From positions 1,805,501 through 1,869,500 of the forward strand of contig CM066988.1 of NCBI GenBank assembly GCA_033977485.1: a DNA stretch of 64,000 bases, in the 5' to 3' direction. This stretch comes from Hydrangea macrophylla (Eukaryota > Streptophyta > Magnoliopsida > Cornales > Hydrangeaceae). A model generated the notes under the pieces. It was not told the origin of the DNA and did not search any database. It saw nothing but the letters and a program-made list of their open reading frames with translations. Positions 24,559-36,016 of the stretch are shown in pieces (positions within the stretch are counted from its first letter, which is position 1; each line of letters begins with the position of its first letter). A program made the position numbers and the translations under genes.

Positions 24559-27500
24559 ATGGGTACTTTCAATCCACTTGCTGTTATACTTAAAGAAAAC
24601 AAACTTACTGGACCAAACTATATAGACTGGAAAAGGAATTTGGATATTGTGTTAACTGCTGAAGAGTACAAGTTTGTGCTTACTCAAGAATGTCCTGAGC
24701 AACCTGGTGATGGGGCAACCGCTGAGGAAACCCAAGCTCACAAGAAATGGGTCAAGGCTGATGAGATGGCGCGGTGTTACATTTTGGCATCCATGTCAAA
24801 TGTTCTGCAACATCAGCATCAGTCAATGACCAGTGCCTATGACATGATGGAGAGCCTCCGAGAGATGTTCGGGGATCAAAGTCGTGCTGCTAGGCAGGTT
24901 GCTATGAAAGACTTGATGAACACAACCATGGCTGAGGGGACACCTGTAAGGGATCATGTTCTTAAGATGATATATCTTCTTAATGAACTAGAGATCCTTG
25001 GAGCTGAAATCGACGGGGAAACCCAGGTCGATATCGTACTCCAGTCACTGCCAGAGTCTTTTAAGCAATTCCGCCTCAATTACAACATGAATAAATTTAA
25101 ATATACCTTGGCGGAGCTGCTTAAAGAACTCCAGGCAGCTGAGGGTCTCAACAGAAAGTTAGGGAGTGCTCTTGTGTTTGAGAAAGGTTCTGCTTCAAAG
25201 CCGAAAGGCAAGAAGAAAATGAAAAAGGCTCAAAAGAAGGCCGCGGGTCCTCCGCCAATCCAAAGGCCACGAGGACAACCGGGAAAGCCTAAAGGCAAAT
25301 GTTTTGTTTGCAAGCAGCCAGGACACTGGAAGAAGCAATGTCCAGTTTATCTCGCCAGACAGAACAATCAAGGTAAATCTCATTTACTAGTTGTTGAATC
25401 GTGTTTAGCGGTCCGATCTACCGGTACCTGGTGTGTAGATACGGGAGCCACTGATCATGTATGCAATTCTTTGCAGGGGTTCCAGGGAACCAGGCAGCTC
25501 AGTGATGGAGAGATTTATCTATATATGGGAAATGCTACGAGAGTAGCAGTAGTTGCAGTAGGAGATCTACATCTTAGTTTTGGTAGAGATAGAATTTTAA
25601 TATTAAGAAATTGCTTTTATGTACCTTCTATTAGAAGGAATTTAGTTTCAGTTTCTAGTTTAGTAAAGAATGGATATTCAGTTCATTTTAATAAAGTAGT
25701 AGTTATTAAAGAAAATAAACGTTTTATTTGTTCTGGTCTATTGGTGGATGATCTTTATATTATAAATCCTATCTCTCCTGTACTGCAACTTAATGAATTG
25801 AATAACACAAATAGTTTTCCATTTAAGAGAAAAGAACCTTCGAGGATGAACCAAACGCATCTTTGGCACTTACGCCTTGGTCATATTAATTTGAAAAGGA
25901 TTCAAAGACTGGTTCAAAATGGGCCATTAGGATCATTGGAAGTGGAGGCACTTCCAGTCTGTGAATCCTGCTTGGAAGGTAAAATGACCAAGAGGCCGTT
26001 CTCAGCCAAGGGCTATAGAGCTAAAGAGCCATTGGAATTAGTTCACTCTGATTTGTGTGGTCCTATAACTGTCCAAGCAAGAGGGGGATTTGAGTACTTT
26101 GTCACTTTCATCGATGATTACTCAAGGTATGGGTACATTTACTTGATGCGGCGTAAGTCTGAATGCTTTGAGAAATTCAAAGACTTCAAGGCTGAAATGG
26201 AGAAGCGTCTAAATAAATGTATCAAGACACTACGATCTGATCGTGGTGGAGAGTACCTCTTGGGAGAGTTTAGGGAATACTTATTGGAGCAAGGGATTAC
26301 ATCCCAATTGTCTACACCCCGTATGCCTCAGCAGAACGGTGTGGCAGAAAGAAGGAACAGGACTCTTATGGACATGGTAAGATCTATGATGAGTTATTCG
26401 GATTTACCAATTTCCTTTTGGGGACACGCGTTAGAGACAGCCGCATACATTCTAAACTTGGTACCATCTAAGTCAGTACCTACTACTCCCACGGAATTGT
26501 GGACTGGGCGAAAGCCTAGTCTGCGGCATGTTCGGATCTGGGGTAGTCCAGCACATGTGCTGAAAGGGAACGCAGAAAAGTTGGAATCAAGAACAGAAGT
26601 ATGTTTCTTTGTTGGGTATCCAAGAGGAACTAAAGGTGGTCTGTTTTATAGTCCTAAGGATCAGAAGGTTATTGTTAGCACCAATGCCACATTCTTAGAA
26701 GAGGACTATGTTATGGACCATAAGCCCAGAAGCCGTATTGTTCTAGAGGAAATGAGAGGAGAGACACCGACATATACTTCTTCGATACCAACGGTACGAG
26801 AAGAAACACCACAAGAAAGAGTTATCGATATTCCATTACCACGTCGTAGTGGGAGGATTATCTAAACTCGTGTAGATCTCGAACCAACCATTAACACACA
26901 GGTTCCTGAACCAGTACAACGTGTAGATAATGGTGTATTAGGTTCAGAATCTTCACAACGAAATATCAGTGATACACAGACACGGGTTGTGCCTCGTCGT
27001 AGTGGGAGGGTTATTATTCAACCTGACCGGTATATGTTCTTGGGAGAGTCTTATGACCGGGTCCCTGACGAACAAGGTACCGACCCTTGTAACTACAATG
27101 AAGCACTCCAAGATAAAGATGCAGATCTTTGGCAAAAGGCTATGAAGTCTAAAATGGAGTCCATGTACTCCAATCAAGTCTGGGATCTTGTAGAACCACC
27201 CAATGAAATAAAACCAATTGGATGTAAGTGGATCTATAAGAAGAAGAGAGGAGCAGACGGTAAGGTGGAAACCTTTAAAGCAAGGCTTGTTGCGAAAGGG
27301 TTCACTCAAAAAGAAGGAATCGATTATGAGGAAACTTTTTCGCCGGTGGCAATGCTTAAGTCTATCCGGATTCTCTTATCCATTGCTGCACATTTCGATT
27401 ATGAAATTTGGCAAATGGATGTCAAGACAACATTTCTAAATGGAAATCTTGACGAGTGCATCTATATGATGCAACCAGACGGGTTCATTACGAAGGGCCA

Positions 27501-28659
27501 AGAACACATGTTGTGCAAGCTTAAGAAGTCAATTTATGGACTTAAGCAGGCATCTAGGTCTTGGAATATCCGCTTTGATCAAGCAATCAAGTCTTTTGGT
27601 TTTGATCAATGTGCAGATGAATCTTGTGTGTACAAGAAACATGATGGAAGAGTGGTGGTGTTCTTAGTACTTTATGTGGATGATATCTTGCTAATTGGAA
27701 ACGATGTGGGGGTATTATCTTCTGTAAGGGTATGGTTATCCAGTCAATTCGATATGAAGGACTTGGGAGAAGCCGGTCACATCCTAGGGATCAAGCTTAT
27801 GCGAGATCGCAAGAATAGGATGTTGGGCTTGTCACAAGGCACTTATATTGACAATATTCTTGCAAGGTTTAGCATGCAAGATTCCAAGAAGGGATTCCTT
27901 CCCTTCAGACATGGAATTACTCTATCTAAGGATCAGTGTCCTAAGACACCTGATGAGATAAAGAATATGAAGGCAGTTCCTTATGCCTCGGCAGTAGGAA
28001 GCCTAATGTATGCTATGCTATGTACTAGACCTAACATCTGCTTTGCTGTTGGCATGGTTAGTAGATATCAGTCTAATCCAGGGCAAGAACATTGGACTGC
28101 GGTGAAAAATATTCTCAAGTACTTGAAAAGGACTCGAGACTATATGTTAGTTTACCAAGCAGACAGTCTTGTACCCATTGGGTACACAGATTCTGATTTC
28201 ATGTCAGATAGGGATTCCAGAAAGTCTACCTCAGGATATGTGTTTACCCTAGGAGGTGGAGCCATTACTTGGAGGAGTATCAAGCAGTCATGTATTGTTG
28301 ATTCTACCATGGAAGCCGAGTATGTGGCTGCTTCAGAAGCCGCTAAAGAGGCTGTTTGGCTCAGAAACTTCCTTATGGATCTAAGAGTGGTACCTGCGGT
28401 ACAATCGGCTATTACCCTTTATTGCGATAATAGCGGAGCGGTTGCTAACTCAAAGGAACCAAGGGCCCATAAGAAGGGAAAACACATTGAGCGTAAGTAC
28501 CACCTGATACGAGAGATCGTGCAAAGAGGTGATGTTGAAGTGACCAAGATAGTATCAGCAAATAACCTGGCAGATCCTTTCACCAAGAGCTTACCGGCCA
28601 AGCCTTTTGACAGTCATGTAGAAGGGATAGGAGTGAGGTGTGTCGCATCATGGCTTTGA
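24559..28659 (+). pseudogene. Copia gag-pol polyprotein, element C (one in-frame stop)
   Basis: This is one 1,366-codon frame from MGTFNPLAVILKENKLTGPN to SWL, interrupted only by TAA at codon 769 (26863-26865). Domains by codon: UBN2-type gag about 1-220; zinc knuckle CFVCKQPGHWKKQC from 248; protease WCVDTGATDHVC with Asp near 294; integrase zinc domain from about 437 ([17 protein letters not shown]); integrase core with HSDLCGP and SDRGGEY; RT with YVDDILL at 1039; RNase H with [17 protein letters not shown] and EAEY; end [11 protein letters not shown] just before the PPT. The stop lies in the linker between integrase and RT, where RRSGR(I/V)I occurs twice. All catalytic motifs look sound, so a CAA-to-TAA change is the simplest reading. 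The copy might be mobilised in trans. Confidence 0.93.
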
Positions 28660-28661
28660 GT

Positions 28662-28674
28662 CTAAGTGGGAGAT
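28662..28674 (+). other. Polypurine tract, element C
   Basis: CTAAGTGGGAGAT immediately precedes the TGTTAGGG start of the 3' LTR. Confidence 0.8.
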
Positions 28675-29996
28675 TGTTAGGGATATATACTAAAAGCCAT
28701 GATTTATGTAGTTGATTTATTATTCATTTAATAAAATCAGTTAATCTATTTTTTATGAGAATCTGTGTGGGCAATGTTTGTATTACATTATTTATTTAAT
28801 ATTATGCATGTGTGTCTCTCATTCTATATAGTAGGTGGTTTGGTGTGTAGAGTTCGGCTTACACACGGAAGATCAGGCCATCAGATATTATAGAATTTAA
28901 GATTTTGGTTTACAGTCTTAGATGGGATTGGACACACCATCGGTAGGACTACAGCATGGTGTTGTAGTAGGTTTGTCTTGACTACGAAAAACGGTATAGT
29001 TTCTACTCACTATGCTGGTACACTTTGTGTATTAAGCGGGACTGACTTGGGGTAATTATCTTTATACTGACTTATAAGATAATTAATACCTCATGGCTAT
29101 TATGAGTGCTTATGCTCTAAATCCTAAGTTAATTTGTAAACACGTACATTTGATATTTAAACTTTGATCTCTAAAAGGGTGAGATCCTTAAATGGGTCAA
29201 TATCTCATTGGATTGGGTGGCAATATTAATTGTGTGGTGGATATTAATTAATGATGGAATCCATGTCTCAATTTTGGGATTGATGATATCCCCTTGAGAA
29301 AGCTTATAAGTTTTGATTATGTCAAACCCTGCAGGTGGATTTTGGATCCGACATATCAGATAAGTTAAGCAGAGGATCTCAAGGAATTTTAAGAAATTAA
29401 TTAAATATGATTGTCAGTAATTATATTTAATTAATGGATATCTGTAATCTTAACATGGGGAGATAATAAGCATTTAATAACATGGAGCTCGAAATATATT
29501 TTTGAGATAAGGGTAGGAGTGCAATTATAATTCTTTAATGGTATGAATTATAATTTATGGAAATAGGAATCTGATTCAGTTCGAATTAGGGTTTCCTAAT
29601 TCCATAAGGAAGCCTATTCCTTATTGACTTCTTGTGGTCCCTATCGTAGCCTATATATATGCTGATTTGGCTCTCTACTCAGCTAGCATTTTTCTATATA
29701 GAGAAATATAACTCGGAATAGAAAAGAGAGCGAAAAAGAGGGAGAGCAGAAAACATAAAGGATTTCGAAAGAGCCCACACTCAGTTCGATATTCTGGCAG
29801 CAAAAGAATACGATAGAAGATCGTGAGCTGTTATCGAGCCCGTGTTCTCGATTCGTCTACTACAGCAATCCGTTTTAGCAGTTTAAGGTAACCTTAGTTT
29901 CGCCCTTGTAGGGTTATTGTAGTTTTCACGTAAATTTTTTTGCAGTACCAACTTATACGCGCTGTCAATGGATTCTGGGAACACAGTTTCCTAACA
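28675..29996 (+). repeat. Copia element C 3' LTR
   Basis: 1,322 bp, TGTTAGGG...CCTAACA, colinear with the 5' LTR and followed by the CTTAT duplication. Confidence 0.95.
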
Positions 29997-30001
29997 CTTA
30001 T

Positions 30002-31308
30002 ATACTTAAATATTTATATGCTTACGTGGTAATCAATGAGTACTGGGAAAATGGTTCATTGTTGGGAGTAATAAGGGTGGTGAAGAGGAAGAATCCAAAA
30101 AATATGGAAGTCCAAGGGAGGTCTTTGGGTCTGAATGAACCATAGAGCCAGTGACTCAGCGATTACGAGTATGAGTTATGTTTTCATTTGTAGCATTGCA
30201 CGGGTTAAACATTCAATCATGTTTAGATTTCTCACTAAGCGTAATGCTTAAGAAAACCATTTTCCTATTTCTGTTGTGGTACATAACAACCACCGCAAGT
30301 CCGGAGTTATTCCCAGGGAGAAAATGACGCGCGTTGGGAGAGTTGGGAGAGATGAGAGAGATGGAGGAGATTTGGGACTCATGTTTATGAACTTCCTTTG
30401 AACTTGTAAAATGATGTAAAATGTAATGTTTTTAATGGTAATGTTAATACCTTTGTAGTAACTTGGGACCTAGTTGTTTCAGCTTGTCGTTTGTTGGTTT
30501 TGTAGAACAACTTGAAAAACTCATGTAAATTTCTATGTTTTGGTTGTTTATGCAGAAGTGGCTAACTTGGACCTTTCCGCCAAGTCTGGGTGGTGTCGCA
30601 AGTGTGGTGGATCTGTTCTTTTTATGTATAAGATGTTAGATGTGATTTTGAGTACATGTCCAACTAGTTTTATGATCTTTTGTTAAGAATTGAGTTTCAA
30701 GCTACAAAACTTGTTTTTGATTCCAAAAGAGTTGAGTTCATGAATGATTTGATCCAATTATGGTTGTGGACATATGGTACATGCTTGATTTATGTTTGGA
30801 AATGTTTGGTAATGGTTCCCAAAAGTTTTATGAAGTTTCCATGTAATTTGGAAATGTTTTGGTTGTTTTGAACTTGAAATTATAGAGTTTTAGCAGCAGA
30901 AACTGTTCTGCAGGAACCCAGATCGATCCGGGTACAAAGGGTGGATCGATCCAGCCCTTCCTAGGGACATTTTGCAAGAAATAAATAAATCGGATCGATC
31001 CAGGTTTTGTGGGCGGATCGATCAGCCCCTGTTCATCAGCACTGTCCGCTTTTACAAAAACGTGCATATCTCCTTCTAGAAAACTCAGATTCGCGCGCCG
31101 TTTTTTTGCATTGGAACCGGGACTCAAAGACCTAACTTTTAAAAATTTGATATACTTATTAATGACCATTTTGCCTTGGGGTTATTTTGTCACAATAAAG
31201 TTTGGTAAAGCAGTTTATTTCATATTTTTCCTCTAAGTTAGTGTATATTTGGGTGCGTTAGCCTTGTTACACGTGTCCTAACCCGTTGGGGAAGGTTGGG
31301 GTATGACA
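30002..31308 (+). repeat. Element D 5' LTR, part 3
   Basis: It continues D's LTR after copia C and ends GGGGTATGACA. It matches 37068-38549, but lacks about 23 bp near 30118 (between two CCAAG copies) and carries only one copy of the segment that is duplicated in the 3' LTR. A GGATCGATCC palindrome cluster lies at about 30920-31025. Confidence 0.88.
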
Positions 31309-31313
31309 ATTTT

Positions 31314-31325
31314 TGGTATCTGAGC
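31314..31325 (+). other. Primer-binding site of element D
   Basis: TGGTATCTGAGC has one mismatch to the iMet site and starts six bases after the LTR. Confidence 0.8.
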
Positions 31326-31461
31326 AATAGGCTAGAGCCTTTGGGGACGAGAGACGTACGACGCATAGTGTGCACACAATGACACGTAGCTACATGAACA
31401 TGCATACACATTTACTTAGCATGCTTTTAATGTTGATTAGCATGCCATGTGTTTATTTTAA

Positions 31462-31488
31462 GTAATGTGTGTGTGTGTGTGTGTGTAA
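31462..31488 (+). repeat. (GT)n microsatellite in the D leader
   Basis: About ten uninterrupted GT units lie just upstream of gag. Confidence 0.85.
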
Positions 31489-31539
31489 CAATGTGGGTAC
31501 CAGGCATTATGTCTGGAGGTGACATATCAAACTGAATGG

Positions 31540-32424
31540 AATGAGTTGAACGGGCAATCGAAGGATTGGAACGAGTCGCCGAAACTCATGTGGTAGAAGA
31601 AAGATCGGGACAAGTGAATCCAAATCCGAGGGAAGAAGTTGTCACTATCTCAAAATTTCACAAACAAAAGTCGACCATATTTTGCGGGGAAGCTGATCCG
31701 ATGAAGGCAAATTTTTGGATCTCAGATATGGAGAAAATCTTCAGGGTGCTACCGTGTACGGAGGAACAAAAGGTGTTTTTCGTAGCCGATACACTGAAGG
31801 ATGAAGCACAATACTGGTGGTGTACCAAGCTAGCACCCAACCAACCGACTACTTGGGATCAATTCCTTGAAATTTTCAATGAACAATATTTTCCAGAATC
31901 ATTTGGAGACCAGAAAGCACAAGAGTTTATGGAATTAGTGCAAGGGGGAAAGTCTTCGAGACTATGCTACGCAATACACGAGTTTGGGAAGGTTTGCGGG
32001 GGATATGATAACAACAGAGAAAGTGAAAGCAAGAAAGTTTGTGGCAGGGCTTCGAAGTGACATCCGAGGATGAGTGACTGTATTCCGGCTAGAGACCTAT
32101 GCTAAGGCATTGGACATCGCTTCTATTGCTGAGAGAGACCTTGGGTATACTTCAAATATGCCACCACCATCGGGTCAACAAAGTAAACGATCGGGATCAA
32201 GTCAGTTTAGTGGTCAAGGTAGTGCAAAGAGGCAGAGTTTGGGAGGTTTATCGGACAGTAGTGGCAGTGTTTCTAGTGGGAACAAGCCAAGATTTCAGAC
32301 TTGTCAAAAATTCCATTGGGGCAGATGCAATCAACTTCCAAACACGATCACTTGTAACATTTGCCGACAACTGGGACACATGGCCAGAAATTGTCCAAAT
32401 CAGAATGTGGATATGAGGGGCTGA
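31540..32424 (+). pseudogene. Gypsy gag of element D (degenerate)
   Basis: Recognisable parts are a coiled N-terminal region (ERVAETHVVEE), the capsid-like segment (KSTIFCGEADPMKANFWISDMEK near 31670; TTWDQFLEIFNEQYFPES near 31846), and the RNA-binding tail with FHWGRC and CNICRQLGHMARNC near 32350-32395, a good CCHC knuckle. An early stop (ATG GAA TGA near 31537) and a frame change near 31960-32070 break it. It aligns with the gag of E. Confidence 0.82.
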
Positions 32425-35400
32425 TGCGTTACTTGCAAGGAGTTGGGGCACCAAGCAAAAGATTGTCCTACCAAGTGTCAAGGAGCTTCAGGTTCCGATT
32501 CATATGCAGCTAGTGCTATTCTACCAAGACCTACTCAGCCACCACCGAGGAGGGAGCAGCTGGAGGCAAGGTCGTATCAACTTAGGCCAGGAGAGACCGC
32601 TTCTGCTGACACCGTTGTTTCAGGTATGGTTTCCATTTGCTTATACCTAGCAAATGTACTTATAGACTCGGGATCTACACACTTGTTCATATCACATCAC
32701 TTTGCTAAACATTTAGATAGACCATTAGAGTTTCTAAGTAATGATTTGTCTATTGCAATACCATTGGGGGCTCCATTGATTAGCTCAAGGGTGTTTAGGA
32801 AATGTGACATAAATATAGGTGGTGAAAGCTTAACAGTTGATTTAGTACCGTTGATTGTTCAGCATTTTGATGTTATATTGGGTATGGACTGGTTAGCAAC
32901 TAATTATGCAAATATCGATTGTAACAATAAAGGGGTAGTAATCCATATTCCGAATCAAGATGTGTTCTATTTCCAAGGCAAGGGTGTCGTGTTGCCGCCG
33001 TATATTGTGTCAGCTATTGAAGCCTGTTGGTTATTAAAGAAGGGTTGCCGTGGATTCTTATATAGTATACTTGATACTAGAAGTCCTGACTTAAAGCTTG
33101 AGGATATTCCGGTAGTTAGAGAATTTCCGAATGTATTCTCAGACGAGTTGCCTAGTATGTTAATTGATCCAGAGATTGAGTTTGATATCGATGTTTTGCT
33201 AGGGACTCAACCTATTTCACGAGCACCATATCGAATGGCATCGGTGGGGTTGAAAGAGTTAAAGATTCAGTTGCAAGTACTACTTGACAAGGGTTTCATT
33301 CGGCCTAGTGTATCTCTGTGCGGCGCACCGGTATTGTTTATGAAGAAGAAGGATGGTACAATGTGAATGTGCATTGATTATTGGGAAATCAATAAAGTAA
33401 CAATCAAGAGCAAGTACCAGTTGCCACGTATCGACGACCTATTTGACCAACTTTAAGGAGCTCAAGTATTTTAAAAAATTAACTTGAGGTCAGGGTACCA
33501 CCAATTGAAAGTTAAAGCAGAAGATATAGAGAAGACATCCTTTAGAACTCGCTACGGGCACTAGGAATTTCTAGTGATGCCGTTTGGTGTTACTAATGCG
33601 CCAGCTGCCTTCATGGATTTAATGAACCGTGTATTTAAATCATACTTGGATGAGTTTGTGATAGTCTTTATTGATGATATTCTCATTTATTCTAAAAGTC
33701 TGGAAGAACATGAACAATACTTGAGGATAGTTTTACAGCGGCTTTGAGAGAAACAGTTTTTTAGAAAGTTAAAGAAAAGCGAGTTTTGGTTGACAAGTGT
33801 CACATTCTTAGGACATGTGATTTCTAAAGAGGGCATTTCTGTAGACCCACAAAAAATTAAAGATGTTATGAACTAGTCGAGGCTGACAAATGTGTCAGAG
33901 ATTCGAAGGGAGGTTTATTCAAAGACTTTTCCAAAATTGCAACTCCAATGACCAAATTGATGAGAAAAGATGTACCGTTCAAATGGAACAAGGAATGCGA
34001 AGATTGTTTTCTAGTATTGAAGGAAAAGTTGACAATGGCACCAATACTTGCGATTCCGACAAGTACCAGAAACTTCAGAATTTACAGTGATGCCTCTTAT
34101 CAATTTGGGATGTGTACTAACACAAGATGACAAGGTGATAGCCTATGCTTCGAGGCAGTTGAGACCTCATGAAAAGAACTATCCGACTCATGATTTGGAG
34201 CTAGCATCGGTGATCTTCGCTTTGAATATTTAGAGGCATTATTTGTACGGGGAGACATGTGAAATTTTTACTGACCACAAAAGTTTAAAGTACTTGTTCA
34301 CTCAGAGAGATCTTAACATGCGACAAAGGAGGTGATTGGAAATTATGAAAGACTATGACTTGAAGATTCAATATCACCAGGGAAAATCAAATGTGGTCGC
34401 CGATGCCTTGAGTTGGAAGTCGTCAAAAAACTTAACTTATACCTTTACAGCACAAGAAGAGCTAGCAAAAAAATTTGATTGGAACTTGAAGTCATTCCTA
34501 GAATTGAATGTGGTTTAATGGCTGCGATTGTGGCACAGCCGAGTTTAATTGGTGAAATCAAGACTAATCAGCTTTTAGATCCAGAATTCAAGAATATTGT
34601 GGATGAATTACCTGAGGGTAAAAGGCCCAAGTTTAGCTTTCAAGACGGTGTTTTGAGATACATCAACCGTTTATGTGTTCCTAAAGTTGGTGATTTGAGA
34701 GATAGAGTTATGGATGAAGCTCATAATACAAGGTATTCAGTACATCCGGGTAGTACCAAAATGTACAGAGACTTACATGAAGTGTATTGGTAGAGTGGTA
34801 TGAAGCGGGAAGTGGTAGAATTTGTGTCTAAGTGTATGACTTGCCAGAAGGTGAAGATGGAACATCAACGACCCGGAGGGGAACTTCATCCTTTGGAGAT
34901 ACTGGAATGGAAGTGGGAGCATATTACGATGGATTTTGTTTCAGGGTTTCCAAAATCTCATAAGTCTAATGATAGCATTTGGGTCATTGTTGACCGGTTG
35001 ACTAAGTCAGCCCACTTTCTACCTATCAAGACCAAGGATCCATCAAAACTTGCAGAAATTTATATTAGAGAAATTATACGACTTCATAGGGCACCAGTGT
35101 TGATAGTGTCAGATCGTGACACCCAATTCATGTCTAGATTTTGGGAGAGTTTATAAAGGGCTATGGGGACAGCTTTACAGTTTAGTACTGCATTTCATCC
35201 CCAGACCGATGGACAGTCCGAAAGGGTGATTCAAATTTTGGAAGTTATGTTGAGAGTTTGTGTTATGGATTTCAAAGTCGACTGGGAGACTCATTTGCCT
35301 TTAATCGAATTCTCTTACAATAATAGTTTTCAAACTAGTATTGAAATGGCGCCTTACAAGGCATTGTACGGAAGAAAGTGTAGATCGCCGTTATGTTGGA

Positions 35401-35969
35401 TAGAAGTTGGTAAAAAATAGCTTTTGGGACCGGAGATAGTGCAAATTACTACTGATATAGTCAGATTAATTAAACAGCGGTTGCAAACGGCTCAGAGTCG
35501 TTATAAAAGTTATGCAGATATGGGTAGAAGACCGTTAGAGTTTGAAGTGGGTGACTATGTGTTTTTGAAAGTATCGCCTTCAAAAGGCATAGCACGTTTT
35601 GGTAAGCAGGGTAAGCTCAGTATGAGATATGTCGGACTGTATTTGATTCTTAACCGAGTTGGACCGTTATCTTACCGGTTGGAATTACCATAAGAGTTAG
35701 CGAATGTTCATAATGTGTTCCACATGTCAATGCTTCGACATTATGTATCAGACTTAAGACATGTTATTGTTCCAGAGCCATTAGAGAATTGAGAAGATAT
35801 GACCTACGTCGAACATCTAGTGCAAATTCTAGATAGAAAAGATCAAGTCTTGAGAACCAAGGTGATTCCACTTGTTATGGTTTAATGGCGAAGCCATTCA
35901 GTCGAGGAGGCTACTTGGAAGCGGGAAGATGAAATCCGAGCCAAGTACCCGCATCTCTTTGATTCCTGA
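32425..35969 (+). pseudogene. Gypsy pol of element D (protease to chromodomain-like tail; degenerate)
   Basis: After gag come a second knuckle-like segment (CKELGHQAKDC near 32430), protease NVLIDSGSTHLF near 32660, the ILGMDWLATNYANID block near 32880, RT (KKKDGTM at 33345; [11 protein letters not shown] near 33667), RNase H ([23 protein letters not shown] near 34270), integrase zinc region (HPGSTKMYRDL...CMTCQKVKMEHQRP, 34743-34870), core (MDFVSGFPKS, VIVDRLTKSAHFLP, FHPQTDGQSER), GPY/F-like module, and WKREDEIRAKYPHLF ending at TGA 35967-35969. Stops at 33364, 33466, 33562, 33745, 33874, 34231, 34333, 35154 and 35692, among others, show it is dead. The C-terminus fits Tekay/Del chromoviruses. 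Confidence 0.88.
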
Positions 35970-36016
35970 GGCAAGAGTAAGTTTGGGGACCAAACTCCCT
36001 TTTAGGGAGGGAGAAA

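Larger units (their letters stand above)
22113..29996 (+). mobile_element. Copia element C, near-intact and young
   Basis: Two LTRs of identical length (1,322 bp) flank a leader and one gag-pol frame interrupted by a single stop. TSD CTTAT sits at 22108-22112 and 29997-30001; the empty site is in D's 3' LTR near 37055. About 22 substitutions and no indels separate the LTRs by eye, roughly 1.7 percent. It is related to A/B in gag-pol but has different LTRs. Confidence 0.95.
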
